Positions 1 through 11,584 of a stretch of DNA of 64,000 bases are shown piece after piece; position 1 is the first letter of the stretch, and the number at the start of each line of letters is the position of its first letter. The notes beneath the pieces were generated by a model, which saw only the letters and a list, made by a program, of their open reading frames with translations, made no database searches and was not told where the DNA came from. The stretch is taken from contig OX387190.1 in assembly GCA_947561395.2 (NCBI GenBank), positions 17,230,858 to 17,294,857 of the forward strand, in the 5' to 3' direction. The position numbers and the translations under genes are program-made. This stretch comes from Buxus sempervirens (lineage: Eukaryota > Streptophyta > Magnoliopsida > Buxales > Buxaceae).

Positions 1-1719
1 ATGAAGATTTCGGTGGATTGCGAGGACTGGAAATCTTGGTGTAAAAATTCAATTTTGTAGTCTAAAATTTAGTTTATGATGTTTTTAGTTGAAAATGAGT
101 GATGGTAGGTGATTTGGACCTCAAATTAGGAAGTTAAAAATCACCAAAGTGAAGCCATCAGCGAGTTGGGCTTTCGTGGCTGTTTAAAACCACCTATAGT
201 AAAATAGTCGTAACTCCCTGTAGGAAACTCCGAATTATGAACCGTTTATTGCGTTGGAAACTAGACTTGTAGAGCGTTCCAACAATATATGGCTTGCATC
301 CTAATTCCTTATAGATTTGATCAGGTTTAGTATTGAATTAACTAATTAAAACTAGACCTGCAGAGTAAACCATGATTACAAATCAACCGTAGATATTTTG
401 TATTGGTTTTCTCCAAACCTGAAATTGGTTTACTTCTAACTTGTGTTCAAGAAGGGGTTGGTAGAATTAATCTTTACCTTTCTTCATTAATGACTTGATT
501 TGATAAAATGGTTGGAGTTGTGTGGTCGAAAAATCAAAGCCGAGGTTTCTTGTTAGTTGAGAAAAGCAATGGGCCTATAGCATCCTGGAAGGCAGAATGG
601 CCTAGGGATTTAATGGTAAGTGAACAGCGAGGTTCACTTGGTTTTAGTTGTATCTGGGCGGGTGATTTTTATGGGTATTGTGTTGTGTATTGTGTTGGGA
701 TGAGGTAACACAGGCCCGGTGTGGCTCCCCCATCATGTGTTGTGTTGAGATGAGGTAACACAGGCCTGGCATGGCTCCCTCATCATGTGTTGTGTTGGGA
801 TGAGGTAACACAGGCCCGGCGTAGCTCCCTCATCATGTGTTGTGTTGGGATGAGGTACATAGACCCGGTGTGGTTCCCTCATCAAGTTTGACATGAAATT
901 GGTACTGAAGTGGTTTTGTATTGAAGATATTCTTTGGATCGTGGTACGAGGCATTGGTTCGAGTTACCGATGCACAAGGTTTGTTTTACGATACAATCCT
1001 ACTAGGATACTTGAACAGTTTTTTATAGTAGATTGTTTCTTAGCATAATGGATTGGGATTTGAATGTTGATAATTGTTATGATTTTACGGATATTGTGCT
1101 TCGGATTACTCTGATTTTATCGGCTCTTTATTTATGGATTGGAATGGTTTAATTTTTATTAAGATAAAATGTTCTACTTATTATCTTTATTTTGACAGAG
1201 TTTGATCGTATGGTGTTGAGCATGCTATCTAATTATTTATAAACTGCATAAATTTTTTTATATCATGCATGTGATACTTACTAAGACATTAGTCTCACCC
1301 GTGTTTTGGATTTATCGGTTTTGTTTTAGATTCTGCTGGTGAGCCGCATACTGGGGCGGAGTATCAAGGGAGATCTGGAGTATAGGCAGAAGGATCACTA
1401 TTCCGGCTAGTGATAGAAAATACAACCTTTTTTTTTATAATTGTATATTCATTTGGGAAACTGTGTATATTGTATATAGTGAGAGAGAGAGTTGAGAGAT
1501 AGAAAATCTTTGATAGCGTACTCTTGTGGAAAGGTTACTGTGTGATATGCATGAGATTTATAAACTGTGTTTATCAGGTGATTATGTGTGATTGGGGGCT
1601 TAGCCCATTCTTGTATTTGCAGGCGTTATATAGCAGTTTTTATAAAAACATTTTAGGATTAGATTATAATTGCCTTGGTTAATTTCTTAAGTTATCGCAT
1701 CACGATTTGGGATGCTACA
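1..1719 (+). repeat. 5' LTR (right part) of the outermost element
   Basis: This is collinear with the 3' LTR and ends in TGCTACA at 1719, the same terminus as at 49257. It contains a 50-bp tandem array (691-885), a short dyad plus GTGTTTTG box (about 1284-1308) and a GA repeat near 1481. The left 1.67 kb of the LTR lies outside the window. Short ORFs here are not supported as genes. Confidence 0.9.
691..885 (+). repeat. 50-bp tandem array of hairpin units in LTR
   Basis: Four units have GATGAGG starting at about 699, 749, 799 and 849. Each unit reads GATGAGG, then a GC-rich middle (ACACAGGCCCGG), then CCCTCATC, so the ends are complementary. The array recurs in the 3' LTR at about 48237-48425. 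A related two-unit array occurs in the solo LTR at 46653-46747. Confidence 0.85.
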
Positions 1720-1721
1720 AA

Positions 1722-1733
1722 TGGTATTGGAGC
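1722..1733 (+). promoter_or_regulatory. Primer-binding site (initiator tRNA-Met-like)
   Basis: TGGTATTGGAGC starts three bases after the LTR end. It matches the canonical plant iMet site TGGTATCAGAGC at 10 of 12 positions. Its position fixes the + orientation of the element. Confidence 0.75.
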
Positions 1734-2179
1734 AAAATTTTGATCCAACCTAGGAATTAGAAGCCTTAGGGTGGTTTGGGGAATGAGTGTGCACTAGATA
1801 GACCTCCTATTTTCTCTACTTTTGGAAGTTTGTTTTGGATGTATGCATAACTGAATGTTTCCGTGTTAGTTTTGTTTCGAATGGGATGGTTAACCTCTGA
1901 AATTATAGTTGATATTATTTGCTTATGCTCAACATTATTTAATTTAAGGATTTGGGTGGATTCGTATTTGTGGAATAATTCATGAATGTTTCCTTGAACG
2001 TTGTTTATTTTCGGAACTCAGTTTTGGAAAAAAAAAGTATGTTGTTCTGTTTTCTGGAATTTTACTTGAGAAATCCTTTGAAGTCATGGAGTTTTCATAG
2101 TGTTGCATTCCATGATGGGGTAAGTTGGTCTTGAGTGACTTGTGTTACATAATGTACGCTTTTGTGTTATATGTCGTAT
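1734..2179 (+). other. Non-coding interior of outermost element, first piece
   Basis: This AT-rich sequence follows the primer-binding site and has no ORF or domain. It ends in the target site cgtat (2175-2179) of the solo LTR that follows. The interior resumes at 6334. Confidence 0.7.
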
Positions 2180-3029
2180 TGTAGCGCCCCAGATCCGGGT
2201 CTGCCCTATCACAGCACCAACCCCTACCCGAGACCTACTTATGGGCCCAATAAAACCTGATAAACACAATTTCCTAGGCAATTACAATGTAATTATCAGA
2301 GTGCATGACTAAAGAAGCATGGAATAAACATTTTCCATATAATCAAAGATCATCTGTACTATAATCTCCAAAACATGATATACATGTGAACAAAATACAA
2401 CTAAGGCAACTAACCATTCACAATGATCTTCCCAAAATATACAGATAAGTACAAAAGATTCTTCCAAGAGTAGGTCCAAAAATAATATTTACATCCCATA
2501 TACAATCCCCAAGACAAAATACATCATCATAATAAGAACCCTACTACAGGTAGAAATGGTAGCCCTCTAGCCTTTACTCAAGCTCACCCTCGATAACTGC
2601 CCCGGTACGCGGCTCACCAAGCGGATTTGAAAACAAATCCGGTAAAACAAAACACACGTGAGACTTAAAGTCCCAGTAAGCAGCAAACATGCATGTAGAG
2701 AAACAGTTTATGCAGTTTTTATAACATCATGATGATATTCACAATTATATAGTACTAAATGCAAACCAAAATAGTTCAATCGGATATAAAAGAAATTCCA
2801 ATTCAAATATCTAAATCAAGTAACTCGGGTAATCAAATCAACAAATACGATCAAATACTGTAAACATGTCTTGTTAGGACTCGTGGTTAGCATGTCTGTA
2901 AATTAGATTAATGACCAATATCCATTGCCACCTACACGACTTACAGAGAGAAGCCTAGCTAGGGACATCTCAGCAAGCGGAGTACCCACGTATGGGCTGG
3001 CAAGTAGTCAACCTAACCAAGGATCCAGA

Positions 3030-3412
3030 CAAAGTGGGATTCCCCACCCACTGCTCGATGAATCGCATGGACTCCCGCCGGTTCCCCGCGTCGGGGGGGT
3101 TACCGCAGCCCTCTGTTCCCCTAGAAGGCCTCACTGATTCCCCACAGTGGAATGCTATATGGATAAGGCAATTAAAGCTAACAAGCCAATACCAACACAC
3201 TAATTAGACTCACTGTGGATCCACACCAAGAACAACGTCCAATTAGATGACTCACAATTTAAACCAAACCAATCAAATCAAGGAGTAAAACCAATGCTTA
3301 AACCAAAGCCAAGTGGAATTCCCCATCCACAATTATATCAACCGAGACCAAGTGGAATTCCCCATCCACTACCAGTCCATACCAAGGGCAAGTGGAATTC
3401 CCCATCCATTGC
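3030..3412 (-). repeat. Dispersed hairpin units with a constant ATTCCCC loop
   Basis: Units near 3034, 3135, 3308, 3348 and 3388 share ATTCCCC flanked by complementary arms that differ between units. Examples are AGTGG with CCACT, CACTG with CAGTG, and GGCAA with TTGCC. The last three units are spaced about 40 bp apart. They lie in the transcribed part of the solo LTR. Confidence 0.7.
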
Positions 3413-3999
3413 CAATAAAACCATAGGCCAAAGCCTTGCCAAATCGTATAAGGGTTTTTCAACATTGCTTTCATAAATCCAAGCCAAATCAAAACGAAGG
3501 TCATAAAATCCTCAAAACACATTTTCGATGAGTGGGTTGATCTTAAAATTCCCAAATAAGTCACCATACCAAAATTCAATGGATTCCGAGACAAAAAGTT
3601 TTGGACCTCAAAAATATTCTAAGTCTGGTTGAAAACGTTGACTTTTCGGTGTCGAATTTTTCTAGACAAATCTACAAGGAGTTTGGGGCTCAATTTCTGG
3701 TTGTAGTCTATTTGAGGGTATACAAATCATCTAGAATTTTCTGGGCTTCTAAATCACTCATCTGGATATCAAACTCAAAAAGTGGTCTTATTTGAAAATC
3801 GGGAAAACTGGAAGTTTAGGCACAAACTGGAAAATTGACTTTTTATTGGTTGGTAATTGGGCCTTGGGAGTATTTTTATTGGTTCCAAATGGGGGGTAAA
3901 ACCTTATTTACATGTAATAACGGTGCTATGCGAGAGGCTTAGGTTGTTTGGAAGAGGGTTGAGGAGAAAAAGGGTGAAGAGTTTTCAAAAACAGGCTTC

Positions 4000-4160
4000 A
4001 ACGCGCGGACGTTAAGGTTGGACGCGCGCGCGTTGAGGTAACAGACTAGGCGACGTTCGCGCGTTGAGCTTCAAGGTTCGGGCGTTAAGGCTTAAGGTGC
4101 ACGCGCTCAGGTTTATAACGAGGTTGACGCGCGCACGCTGAAGTTGAACGTTCGCGCGCT
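4000..4160 (-). repeat. CGCG-rich word array in solo LTR
   Basis: A block of repeated words such as CGCGCGTTGAG, GACGCGCG and CGTTCGCGCG in both orientations sits in otherwise AT-rich DNA. It lies about 0.65-0.8 kb downstream of the minus-strand TATA. The GCGC arrays in the chromovirus LTR (30364-30620) occupy a comparable place. Confidence 0.65.
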
Positions 4161-4859
4161 AAGGCTCTAGATTAATCTCCCGGGTTAATCCTGATTCGCG
4201 ATTTAAGATAATAGAGGCTAGTTTTTAGGGGTTTGGCACAGGATTAATCGCCAACTTTCAGGATTAATCGCAGGGTCGGGATTTTGAAATATTTTGACTA
4301 TTTTCAACACAAAACTCGTGTAAATCCTTTACAACCTTTCCAACATCAAAATGGGTGATCATAAAACATCCCAACATACTTTAAAACACTTTCCAAAACA
4401 AAGATTCATCCCAAATCCACATGAACACAAATCTTAAACCCTAATCTGAAATATAGTCAATAAAGCTGGAAATCCATGGCAAATCAATAGAAAACTAATC
4501 AAGATTATCATACAACCAAAACCCTACGAATTTTAGCAATAAAAACCAACATGCAAGATTATTTCTTCAAATAAATCAAACCCTAGAGAGAGAATACGAA
4601 TTTTGGTAATTCATTTTGTTTGGAAGGGTTTGCTACTTACTTGTTAATAGAGAAGCAACCTCCTCTCCTAGCTCTCCTATTCTTCTCCTTCTTCTTGAAG
4701 CTTTGAAGCAAGCTCCCACAACTCTCTCTCTTGTTCTATACGATCAAGACAAGAGGAAGTGTTCTCAAACACTTAATTCGAAATTAGGGCATCCTTTTAT
4801 ATGCCCAAGTTTTGGGTCTTTCAAATGTGCCCCTAAACAAGGCTTTTATTCAACTAAAC

Positions 4860-6060
4860 CCTAGGGTGTACCTAAGGCATACCAGGGGTACCTTAGTGTT
4901 AAGTGGGGTGTTTGCCTTAGCCACTTCAAAAGGCATGCTTTAGGAATGCTTGGGAGGTGTACCTCAGTCAACACAGAAGGGTACCTTAGTTATATGAGGG
5001 GTACTTTAGTTATTTGAGGAGGTACCTTGATGTTTCAAGGGATTTACCTTAGTCATTCTAAAGAATAAACTTTAGATAAGCTTAGGGGGGTGTACCTCAT
5101 TTATATTGAGGAGGGTACTTAACTATAGAAGGGGTGTACCTTAGTTACATGAGGGGGGGCACCTTAGCTATATAAGGGGTTATACCTTAGGCAAAACAAT
5201 GGGGGGTTACCTTACTTATATAGGGGTTACTTTAGTGAGACAAATGGGGTACTTTGGCTATATAGGGGGTGTACCCTAGGTAAAACAGTGGGGGTACCTT
5301 ACTTATATGAGTGGAGTACCTCTAGGAAATTCAAGGGGTATACCCTAGGTAATATAGGGGATGTACCTTAGGTATGTTGGAGGTACTTTAGTTATATAAA
5401 GGGGGTACCTCTAGCTGTATAAGGGAATGTACCTTAGCTAAACAAGGGGTACTTCAAGTAAGATAGTAGTGTACCTTAGTTAAAATAAAGAGATACCTTA
5501 GGCAATACAAATGAGGTATCTTAGGTATAATTAGGGGGTACTTTAGGTATTCATGTGGGGTACCTTAGGCAATCACAAGTGGATACCTTAGGTAAACACA
5601 GGGGTACCTTAGGCAAACACAAGAGGATACCTTAGGTAAACACAGGGGTACCTTAGGCAATTAAAGTAGGTTACCTTAGGTGAAATAGTGGGATACCTTG
5701 GGTGTACTTTGGGTATACAATGGGAGTACCTTGGGTAATACTTAGGTGTACTTGGGGCATACAATGGGGGTACCTTAGGCATACTTGGGTGATACCTTGG
5801 GCATACACTGGGGGTACCTTAAGTATAAAAGTGAGGTACCTTGAGTACACTTAAGAGGTTATTTGGGTATTCTTGGGAGACACTTAAAGTACACTTGAGA
5901 GGTACCTTGGGTATTCTTAAGAGTTACTTTAGGTACTCTTAGGGGATAATTTGGGTACACTTGGGAGGTACCTTGGGTAATGTATAGGTGTACTTCTAGT
6001 GTTATTCGGGAGGGTACCTGGAGTATATTTTGGGGTACCATGGGTATACTTGGGAATTAC
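4860..6060 (-). repeat. GGTACC minisatellite, about 1.2 kb
   Basis: Dozens of diverged 20-30-bp units are built around GGGGTACCTTAGG and variants, with the palindrome GGTACC at the core. The regular stretch 5570-5670 alternates two unit types (TACCTTAGGTAAACACAG and TACCTTAGGCAAACACAA). It sits upstream of the minus-strand TATA of the solo LTR, where enhancer repeats would be expected. Confidence 0.9.
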
Positions 6061-6333
6061 TCTAGGTACACATAAGTCTAAATTTTCAGAATTTGATTTC
6101 CAATTCATTAAAGCTAATTGGAGAGTATCTTAAACAATTGGAATTGAGAAATAGCATTAATTAAACTTACCTTAATAACTTTCATATCGTTCAATTGATT
6201 TCTCTAAATCCTCAAGAATAATCCACATCTAACTTATCTTCATAACACAAATACTTAATTAGTCTAATAATCACACTTTAGATTATTAATCTTAATAATT
6301 AAGATATAATCCGGGTCGGGGTTTTACACGTAT

Positions 6334-6788
6334 CATCTGTTGGATGTTGCTGTTTGGAATGGGAATTAAATTATTATCGTGATACCATAATCAGACTAGG
6401 CCAGTTGTTTGTGAGTTACAGGTGCGTTCCTTGATGAGTCACCCGGTTTACTACCTTCAAGTTGTTTTAAAAGTTTTTCCTTATGCTGATTAAGTAATTA
6501 TTTTTATTACTATCTTATGCGATTGATGTGTCATAAGCCAATTGCACTTGGTTGTACTGGGGGTAGTGTGAGGCATCGGCCAATGCCAAATATTTACCTA
6601 AGTAATAACCTTTTGCAAGTGGGATTGTGTAATAAATATATTAACCAGGAATATAAGTAATTGTGAAGTAGTGTGTATGTTATGTGGGTGTATATTATTA
6701 TAAAGTTCAATTACGAAGAAGTTTGAGGGCCCCAAGCCTGAGCCAGACACCCCGGTTTTAGTAGGAAGTATCATTTTTAGATGTGGAC
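6334..6788 (+). other. Non-coding interior of outermost element, second piece
   Basis: This is unique AT-rich sequence between two nested insertions. No ORF or domain is recognised. It ends at tggac (6784-6788), the duplicated target of the chromovirus. Confidence 0.65.
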
Positions 6789-7340
6789 TGTAACACCCCG
6801 GATCCGTGTTTTTCATTAAAGATATAACACGTCTCCCAGGGGTTAGGTAAGGATCTCAAAAATAGTGATCGCTGGATAATCACGCGCAATTTATATCACA
6901 TCAGAGTCCACAATTAAAAATTCTCATCCAGGCAAAACATAGCACCTTCAAATACATCCAATGGTTCCAATTTACTATCTTACTACAATTCCCACAAATT
7001 CAATTTAACAAAGGTTAAGACTAAGCAACCTACTAGACTAAGGATGGTAGTAATAATCCTCCTCCCTATATGTGTCAGTCGGATCTACCCCCGTAGGCGC
7101 CTCACCACGAAAATCTGAAAAACAAAACACAAAGAGGGATGAGATACGAATATCTCAACGAGTGACATATGCATGCAGAAATAGTTAACACAGTTATAAG
7201 ACATGCTTCGATAAATAATCAACAATTTAAACCAACGTACTTCTAATAACAACACAAAACAAGGTCAATGTCATACATATGGTTACATTGATTAATCTAC
7301 ATGCCAAGTAGACACTCCACACCTCCATGTACACAGTTCT

Positions 7341-7455
7341 GGCCTACTCAGGGTATCGGAAACTCTAAAATGACGGCCTACTCAGGGTATCGTCATCCAA
7401 TGCCGGCCTACTCCGGGTATCGGCACTGACAACCAGGCCTACTCAGGGTATCTGG
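7341..7455 (-). repeat. Array of hairpins with constant loop and covarying stems
   Basis: Four units of 30-34 bp share GCCTACTCAGGGTAT (one has CCGGG) flanked by complementary arms. The arms are TTCTG/CGGAA, TGACG/CGTCA, TGCCG/CGGCA and CCAG/CTGG. In the other LTR (about 39191-39306) the first arm pair reads TTCCG/CGGAC. It lies about 1.4 kb downstream of the TATA, in the transcribed region. Confidence 0.85.
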
Positions 7456-7582
7456 CTGCGCTACACTGGTCGTGGCAACACACAAGGCCATGTGTAGACA
7501 CCCCAAATTGCACAAACAATCATCAAAAATCATTATCTCCTGGAAAGCCAGCACAGAATTTGAAGAAAATAAACTTTTACCT

Positions 7583-7723
7583 GTATCCGGATACTCAATC
7601 CGGATACAAGTACCCCTGCCCGTATCCGGATACTCATACCGGATACATGTGAGCCCTAGCGTATCCGGTACCATGTACCGGATACCTTAAGGTCCTTTGT
7701 TATCCGGTCTAATATACCGGATA
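7583..7723 (+). promoter_or_regulatory. Four phased dyads TATCCGG-N9-CCGGATA in the LTR promoter
   Basis: The dyads occupy 7584-7606, 7623-7645, 7662-7684 and 7701-7723. Each is 23 bp long with perfect half-sites. Centres are at 7595, 7634, 7673 and 7712, exactly 39 bp apart. The first and third have longer perfect arms (10 and 11 bp). The cluster ends 157 bp before the TATA box. The same four sites are kept in the 3' LTR at 27666-27805. Confidence 0.93.
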
Positions 7724-7880
7724 CCTTAAGTTTGCTCAAAATTAGGGTTTTCCGAGAGCTTTTCACTTTTACCATCATGTCCCTCATTAAATGAGGGGAA
7801 ATCGCGGAAATAACCTTAGGGTTTAGGTTGGAGGGGTTCTAGACATTAATTTGTGTCTACCAATGACCTTAGCCTTTGCC

Positions 7881-7888
7881 TATAAATA
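7881..7888 (+). promoter_or_regulatory. TATA box of LTR
   Basis: TATAAATA lies in a CCTATAAATAGG context, repeated at 27963-27970 in the 3' LTR. It is the likely promoter for the genomic RNA, with transcription expected to start about 30 bp further on. Confidence 0.8.
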
Positions 7889-9656
7889 GGAGCCTCCTCC
7901 TTGAGCAAATGGCACACAACTCTTGTTTTGAATTCTCGCAAAGAAGAACTCCAAGAGAAGAAGAAAACCGCTGTGGAATCGCCTCCAGTACTCAGGTAAG
8001 CCTCAACTTTTCTTTTTATTTTCTGTCTTTACATTCCTAGATCTAGATCTCTTCTTCTACCTTTCTGTAGTGTAAAGCCTTGTTTGTGTGTGGAAATCCT
8101 TCCCCGGCTCAAAGTATCTCAAGACTCCCCTAGCCGTAAAACGTGAAGGCGGATCTAGGAGAAACGAGACTGGGGATTGACCCTAGTGCTAGAACCCATG
8201 TAGCGTAAGGCTTTTGATTGATTGTAAACCGTTCCATATTCAAAGTACCCTTGATTATCTTAAAGAGAACAGAGGGAAACGATAATGGAACGGAACCCTA
8301 GGCTATGCTAGAACCTATTTTGTTGAATCTATATGCATGTTGTATTGATCTTGTTTGGGTTTTTACACTTGCACATACATTACACTATTTTGGCGGGATA
8401 GGCTCATATTTGGGGTTTATTGCATTTATTGTGATAAATCTCAAATAAATGGCCTCAATCAATTCTGGAGTGTTTTTAAATGTTTTTCAAAGGTTTTGGA
8501 TTCATCTCACACGAATCACATATTTTTTATCAATTTTCGGACTTGGATTTCTTCAAAAGTGGCTTAACTTGACAGCACCTGTACCCTTACTTCGGACGCC
8601 CATAACTTCATCATCCGGATGAATTTTGGGGTGATTCCAGAACCATGGGAAAGGTGAGGCTGTCTAGGTTATGTCCACCAAATTTCATGAATTTCTATCT
8701 AGCCGATTTTTGACACTTCTCTGTCGAAGTTAGGTGGACAGTTCAGGTCCAAGTACAGAACTTGTCACTTCGACGGACCGCCATGTGTTCGTTTAAAGTC
8801 CGATTCAAGTGATTTTTATTTCTGGGTACTCCTTTATGAGTCTATTTTCAAATCCAGTTAGTTTCATAATTTTTGGATTCCATTTGAATTATTGGTAGCC
8901 GATTTACTCAGAACTGCTCATTTGAATTTTTCTGGGTAAATCTGTGATCTTCGGGGCCTGTTCGGGAGACCACCCAAGGCACATCCGAAGGGATTTTTGT
9001 ATGAGGCTAGTTTCTGTTGAAAGATGGCCATACAGACTTCAATCACACCAAATTTCGTGGATTTCGATGTAGTGGATTTTTCTAGACAATTTTCCAAAGT
9101 TGCCCACTTACCACTTTTAAAAATCCCCAGCAGCAACTTTAAAGGAGCATAACTCCTAGGATTTTTATCGGAATGGATTGAAATTTTGCATGAAACTTTT
9201 ATTTACCTTAATCTTTCAAATAAATTTGGTTTGGTTCAATTTAATATTGGATTTGAATGATTTTAAGGCAAATGTCATACTTTTTCTAAACTTCCCGGAT
9301 TTGATTTAACTTGGTTTTGATCAACTTTTACTTTGATTTCCATCTTTTGAAATACTCCAGAAGTGATATTGACATAAGAGAAGATCTAAAATCCATTTGG
9401 ATCTTCATGTGAATATATCATACACTTGTTCCTTTTTTAAGGCTTTTTCATGATTTTTAGCAAGCTTCTTATTTTCTTTTTAGCATGAACATACACTTGG
9501 CAACCACTTCGTGTGGATGAATGGGGGTGCCTAACACCTTCCCCCGTTCATAATCTAATCCCCTTACCCATCTCTGGATTTGATTTTCAAGTAGGGTTAT
9601 TTTTATCCTAGAATTTGTCTTTTGGCTATTTTTGCCTACTTTTGAATCTTTGGTGT

Positions 9657-9693
9657 CCATTCTCACCCCAAAATCATGAATGGTGGCGACTCT
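9657..9693 (+). promoter_or_regulatory. U5 hairpin directly abutting a PBS-like TGGCGACTC
   Basis: CCATTC (9657-9662) pairs with GAATGG (9678-9683). TGGCGACTCT begins at the very next base, 9684. TGGCGACTC equals the 5' part of the complement of the tRNA-Arg 3' end, yet lies 84 bp before the true primer-binding site. Equivalent structures occur at 36535-36566, 52674-52706 and 61444-61476. Confidence 0.75.
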
Positions 9694-9767
9694 CCCAACT
9701 TTTGCGTTGAGCCCGTGTGTTGACGGAGGGACGATCACTCCGGTGATTTTTTCCCATGTCTCACAAC

Positions 9768-9785
9768 TGGCAACTCTGCTGGGGA
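9768..9785 (+). promoter_or_regulatory. Primer-binding site, tRNA-Arg type
   Basis: TGGCAACTCTGCTGGGGA starts two bases after the LTR. It is nearly the complement of the 3' end of plant tRNA-Arg(ACG), TGGCGACTCCGCTGGGGA, with two mismatches. A tRNA-Arg primer is usual in Tat/Ogre elements. Confidence 0.88.
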
Positions 9786-11188
9786 CTTGTGGATTTAAGC
9801 CTATTTGTGTATATTCATGCTTTTTCATCACTTTTGAATGCTTGCTATTTTGTTTACTTTATTGGTGTATATTGGTGTATTCTAAATCTGATTGGGATAC
9901 TTTTAAATTTTACATTGATGAAGGCATGTGTGTATGCTTGGATATGCTAAGGATCATGTTTAGGGCCTTACCTTGTTGTGCATGCCTACTTGTTTTTGTT
10001 TGCCTTGGGTTAGGAGGTTTTTAGTGGCATGATTTGAGCATGAAAACATTGAGCAAAAATCTGTAAATACAGTAGCCATTAAGATGGTTTTCAAGCATGT
10101 TTTCCCTCATGAAAACACTTTTGTATCATGTCAAGTAGTTGCTAAATTTTTAGGCATTAATTTGGGGGTATAAGGGAAGCACTTTGGAGCATGAAAATTC
10201 TGGAAATTTCAGTGTATATTTGGGGAATTTCAAGCATGTTTTACCTCATTGAAACACTTTTGAACCATGTCAAGTAGTGCTAAAATTTTAGGCTCCAATT
10301 TGGGTAGAAATGGTACACTTTGAGCATGAAAAAGAGCATGAAATCTGGGATTTTAGGGAATGCTTTTGGGTTTCAAGCATGCTTACATGATTTAATGGTT
10401 GTTTGTACAAATGACATGTTTTGTATAACACTTTTTGGGCATGTAATATTTTTTGTGCATATTTAGTTGTTTTGGTGCTTGCTTGCTTGTATTTAGCTTC
10501 ATTATCTTTGTCATTAGTACCTTGGCTTGAAATTGAAGGCATGGCTACGAAAAAGAGTGGCAAGGGGCTGGGACGTTGTGAATGTTACCACAATTTAAAA
10601 TTGCACTTGAGCACTTGAAACAATTTGCACAGCCTACCCTTTTACCTATTAGGAAGTTGAACCATGAATGTGTGTAGCTTGGCGCACCGAGGTCGTGACT
10701 TCGGAAAGCGAAAGTGAAAACATTTACCTTAGAATTTGGGTCAATGATGTGATGACAATGGGATCTGTGATTCGATTCCGGGCATCACTAGACTTGAGTT
10801 TTAAGTTGCCAATTAAGCCAAAACCCAAAAACCATACGCTTGAAGGTGAAGAAACACGTTTTCGGCTAAAAGCACACAATTGCGTTTGGGGAAATTGGGT
10901 GTAAATGTGGGAAGGCCGTTTGCATGTTTTACAGGCCAAGGTATAATGTGAATACCATGTTGAATGAAGGTAATACAAGGTGGCAAGGTAAAGCCATGTT
11001 CTTTTCCTAAATTTAGGGAATTTTGCAAGTATGATGTCCAAGCCCAATTTGGGGCAAGTTTTGAAGGTCAAATTAAGGTGAACATCAATTGGGAATGAAA
11101 AAAAATCAAATCTGGTGAAAAAATGAGTCAAAAAGGGCCATTTCGGCAATTACCGGCAACTCAGGCCGGTTAATAATAACTGTATTCA

Positions 11189-11288
11189 TATCCGGTACAT
11201 ATATCCGGATACAAAGACATATGCGCATATCCGGATAGATTGACCGGATACAATAAGGCATATCTTATCCGGTATATTATACCGGATA
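11189..11288 (+). promoter_or_regulatory. Three phased dyads TATCCGG-N9-CCGGATA in the leader
   Basis: Sites are at 11189-11211, 11228-11250 and 11266-11288, with centres 39 and 38 bp apart. All six half-sites are perfect. No clear TATA follows on either strand nearby, unlike the other clusters. Confidence 0.9.
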
Positions 11289-11584
11289 CATTCAAAAAAG
11301 TGCACAAATTGGCTGTTCAGCCCAAATTTTCAGAATAAAATGCCTAAAACACTGTGGATAATCCTTAGGCACCCCGAAAAGAACATAAGAAATTTTCCCA
11401 AAAAATACAAAATCAAAGGAAAAAAAACAAAAAAAAGAATAAAATAAAATATTCTTTCAGGATTTAACCTAAGTTTGAAAATCAAAGAGGAAACCAAGGT
11501 GTCATATTTTTCGACACCAACTCAACTCAAACATATGTCAATCCAGCTTTAGAACTTGAAAATCTTCTAAAATGCATCAGATTT

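Larger units (their letters stand above)
2180..6328 (-). mobile_element. Solo LTR, 4.1 kb, chromovirus-like, minus orientation
   Basis: The insert is bounded by TG (2180) and CA (6328), with the perfect 5-bp duplication cgtat at 2175-2179 and 6329-6333. Read on the minus strand it begins TGTAAAACCCCG and ends GGGGCGCTACA, like the other chromovirus-type LTRs here. There is no coding sequence and no second LTR, so it is a solo LTR left by recombination. A minus-strand TATA (TATAAAAG) lies at 4801-4794. Upstream of it is a 1.2-kb minisatellite; downstream are a GTAAGTAG motif (4640-4633), a CGCG-rich block, hairpin units and a short dyad before a T-rich box (2641-2675). Confidence 0.93.
7493..9765 (+). 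repeat. 5' LTR of Tat element
   Basis: It begins TGTAGACACCCC and ends GTCTCACA. It contains a dyad cluster (7583-7723), a TATA box (7881), and a U5 hairpin abutting TGGCGACTC (9657-9693). The rest is non-coding. Small ORFs in it recur in the 3' LTR and are not genes. Confidence 0.96.

Noticed and set aside
733..954. Minus-strand ORF with repeated short peptide units
   Set aside because: It is produced by the 50-bp tandem repeat of the LTR, and a parallel version occurs at 48189-48518. No protein family or codon bias.
4860..6060. Telomeric or centromeric satellite
   Set aside because: Units are diverged 20-30-mers based on GGTACC, lie wholly inside one solo LTR with a target duplication, and lack TTTAGGG-type telomere units.
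7583..7725. CRISPR-like array or terminal inverted repeats at the regularly spaced palindromes
   Set aside because: The regular unit is a dyad with short variable gaps inside a plant LTR, with no cas genes and no long identical repeat. The positions are internal, not at element ends.
9469..9831. 120-codon minus-strand ORF at the LTR/interior border
   Set aside because: Repeated in the 3' LTR (29555-29875) with a different N-terminus. It crosses the LTR end and the primer site, so it is a chance frame.
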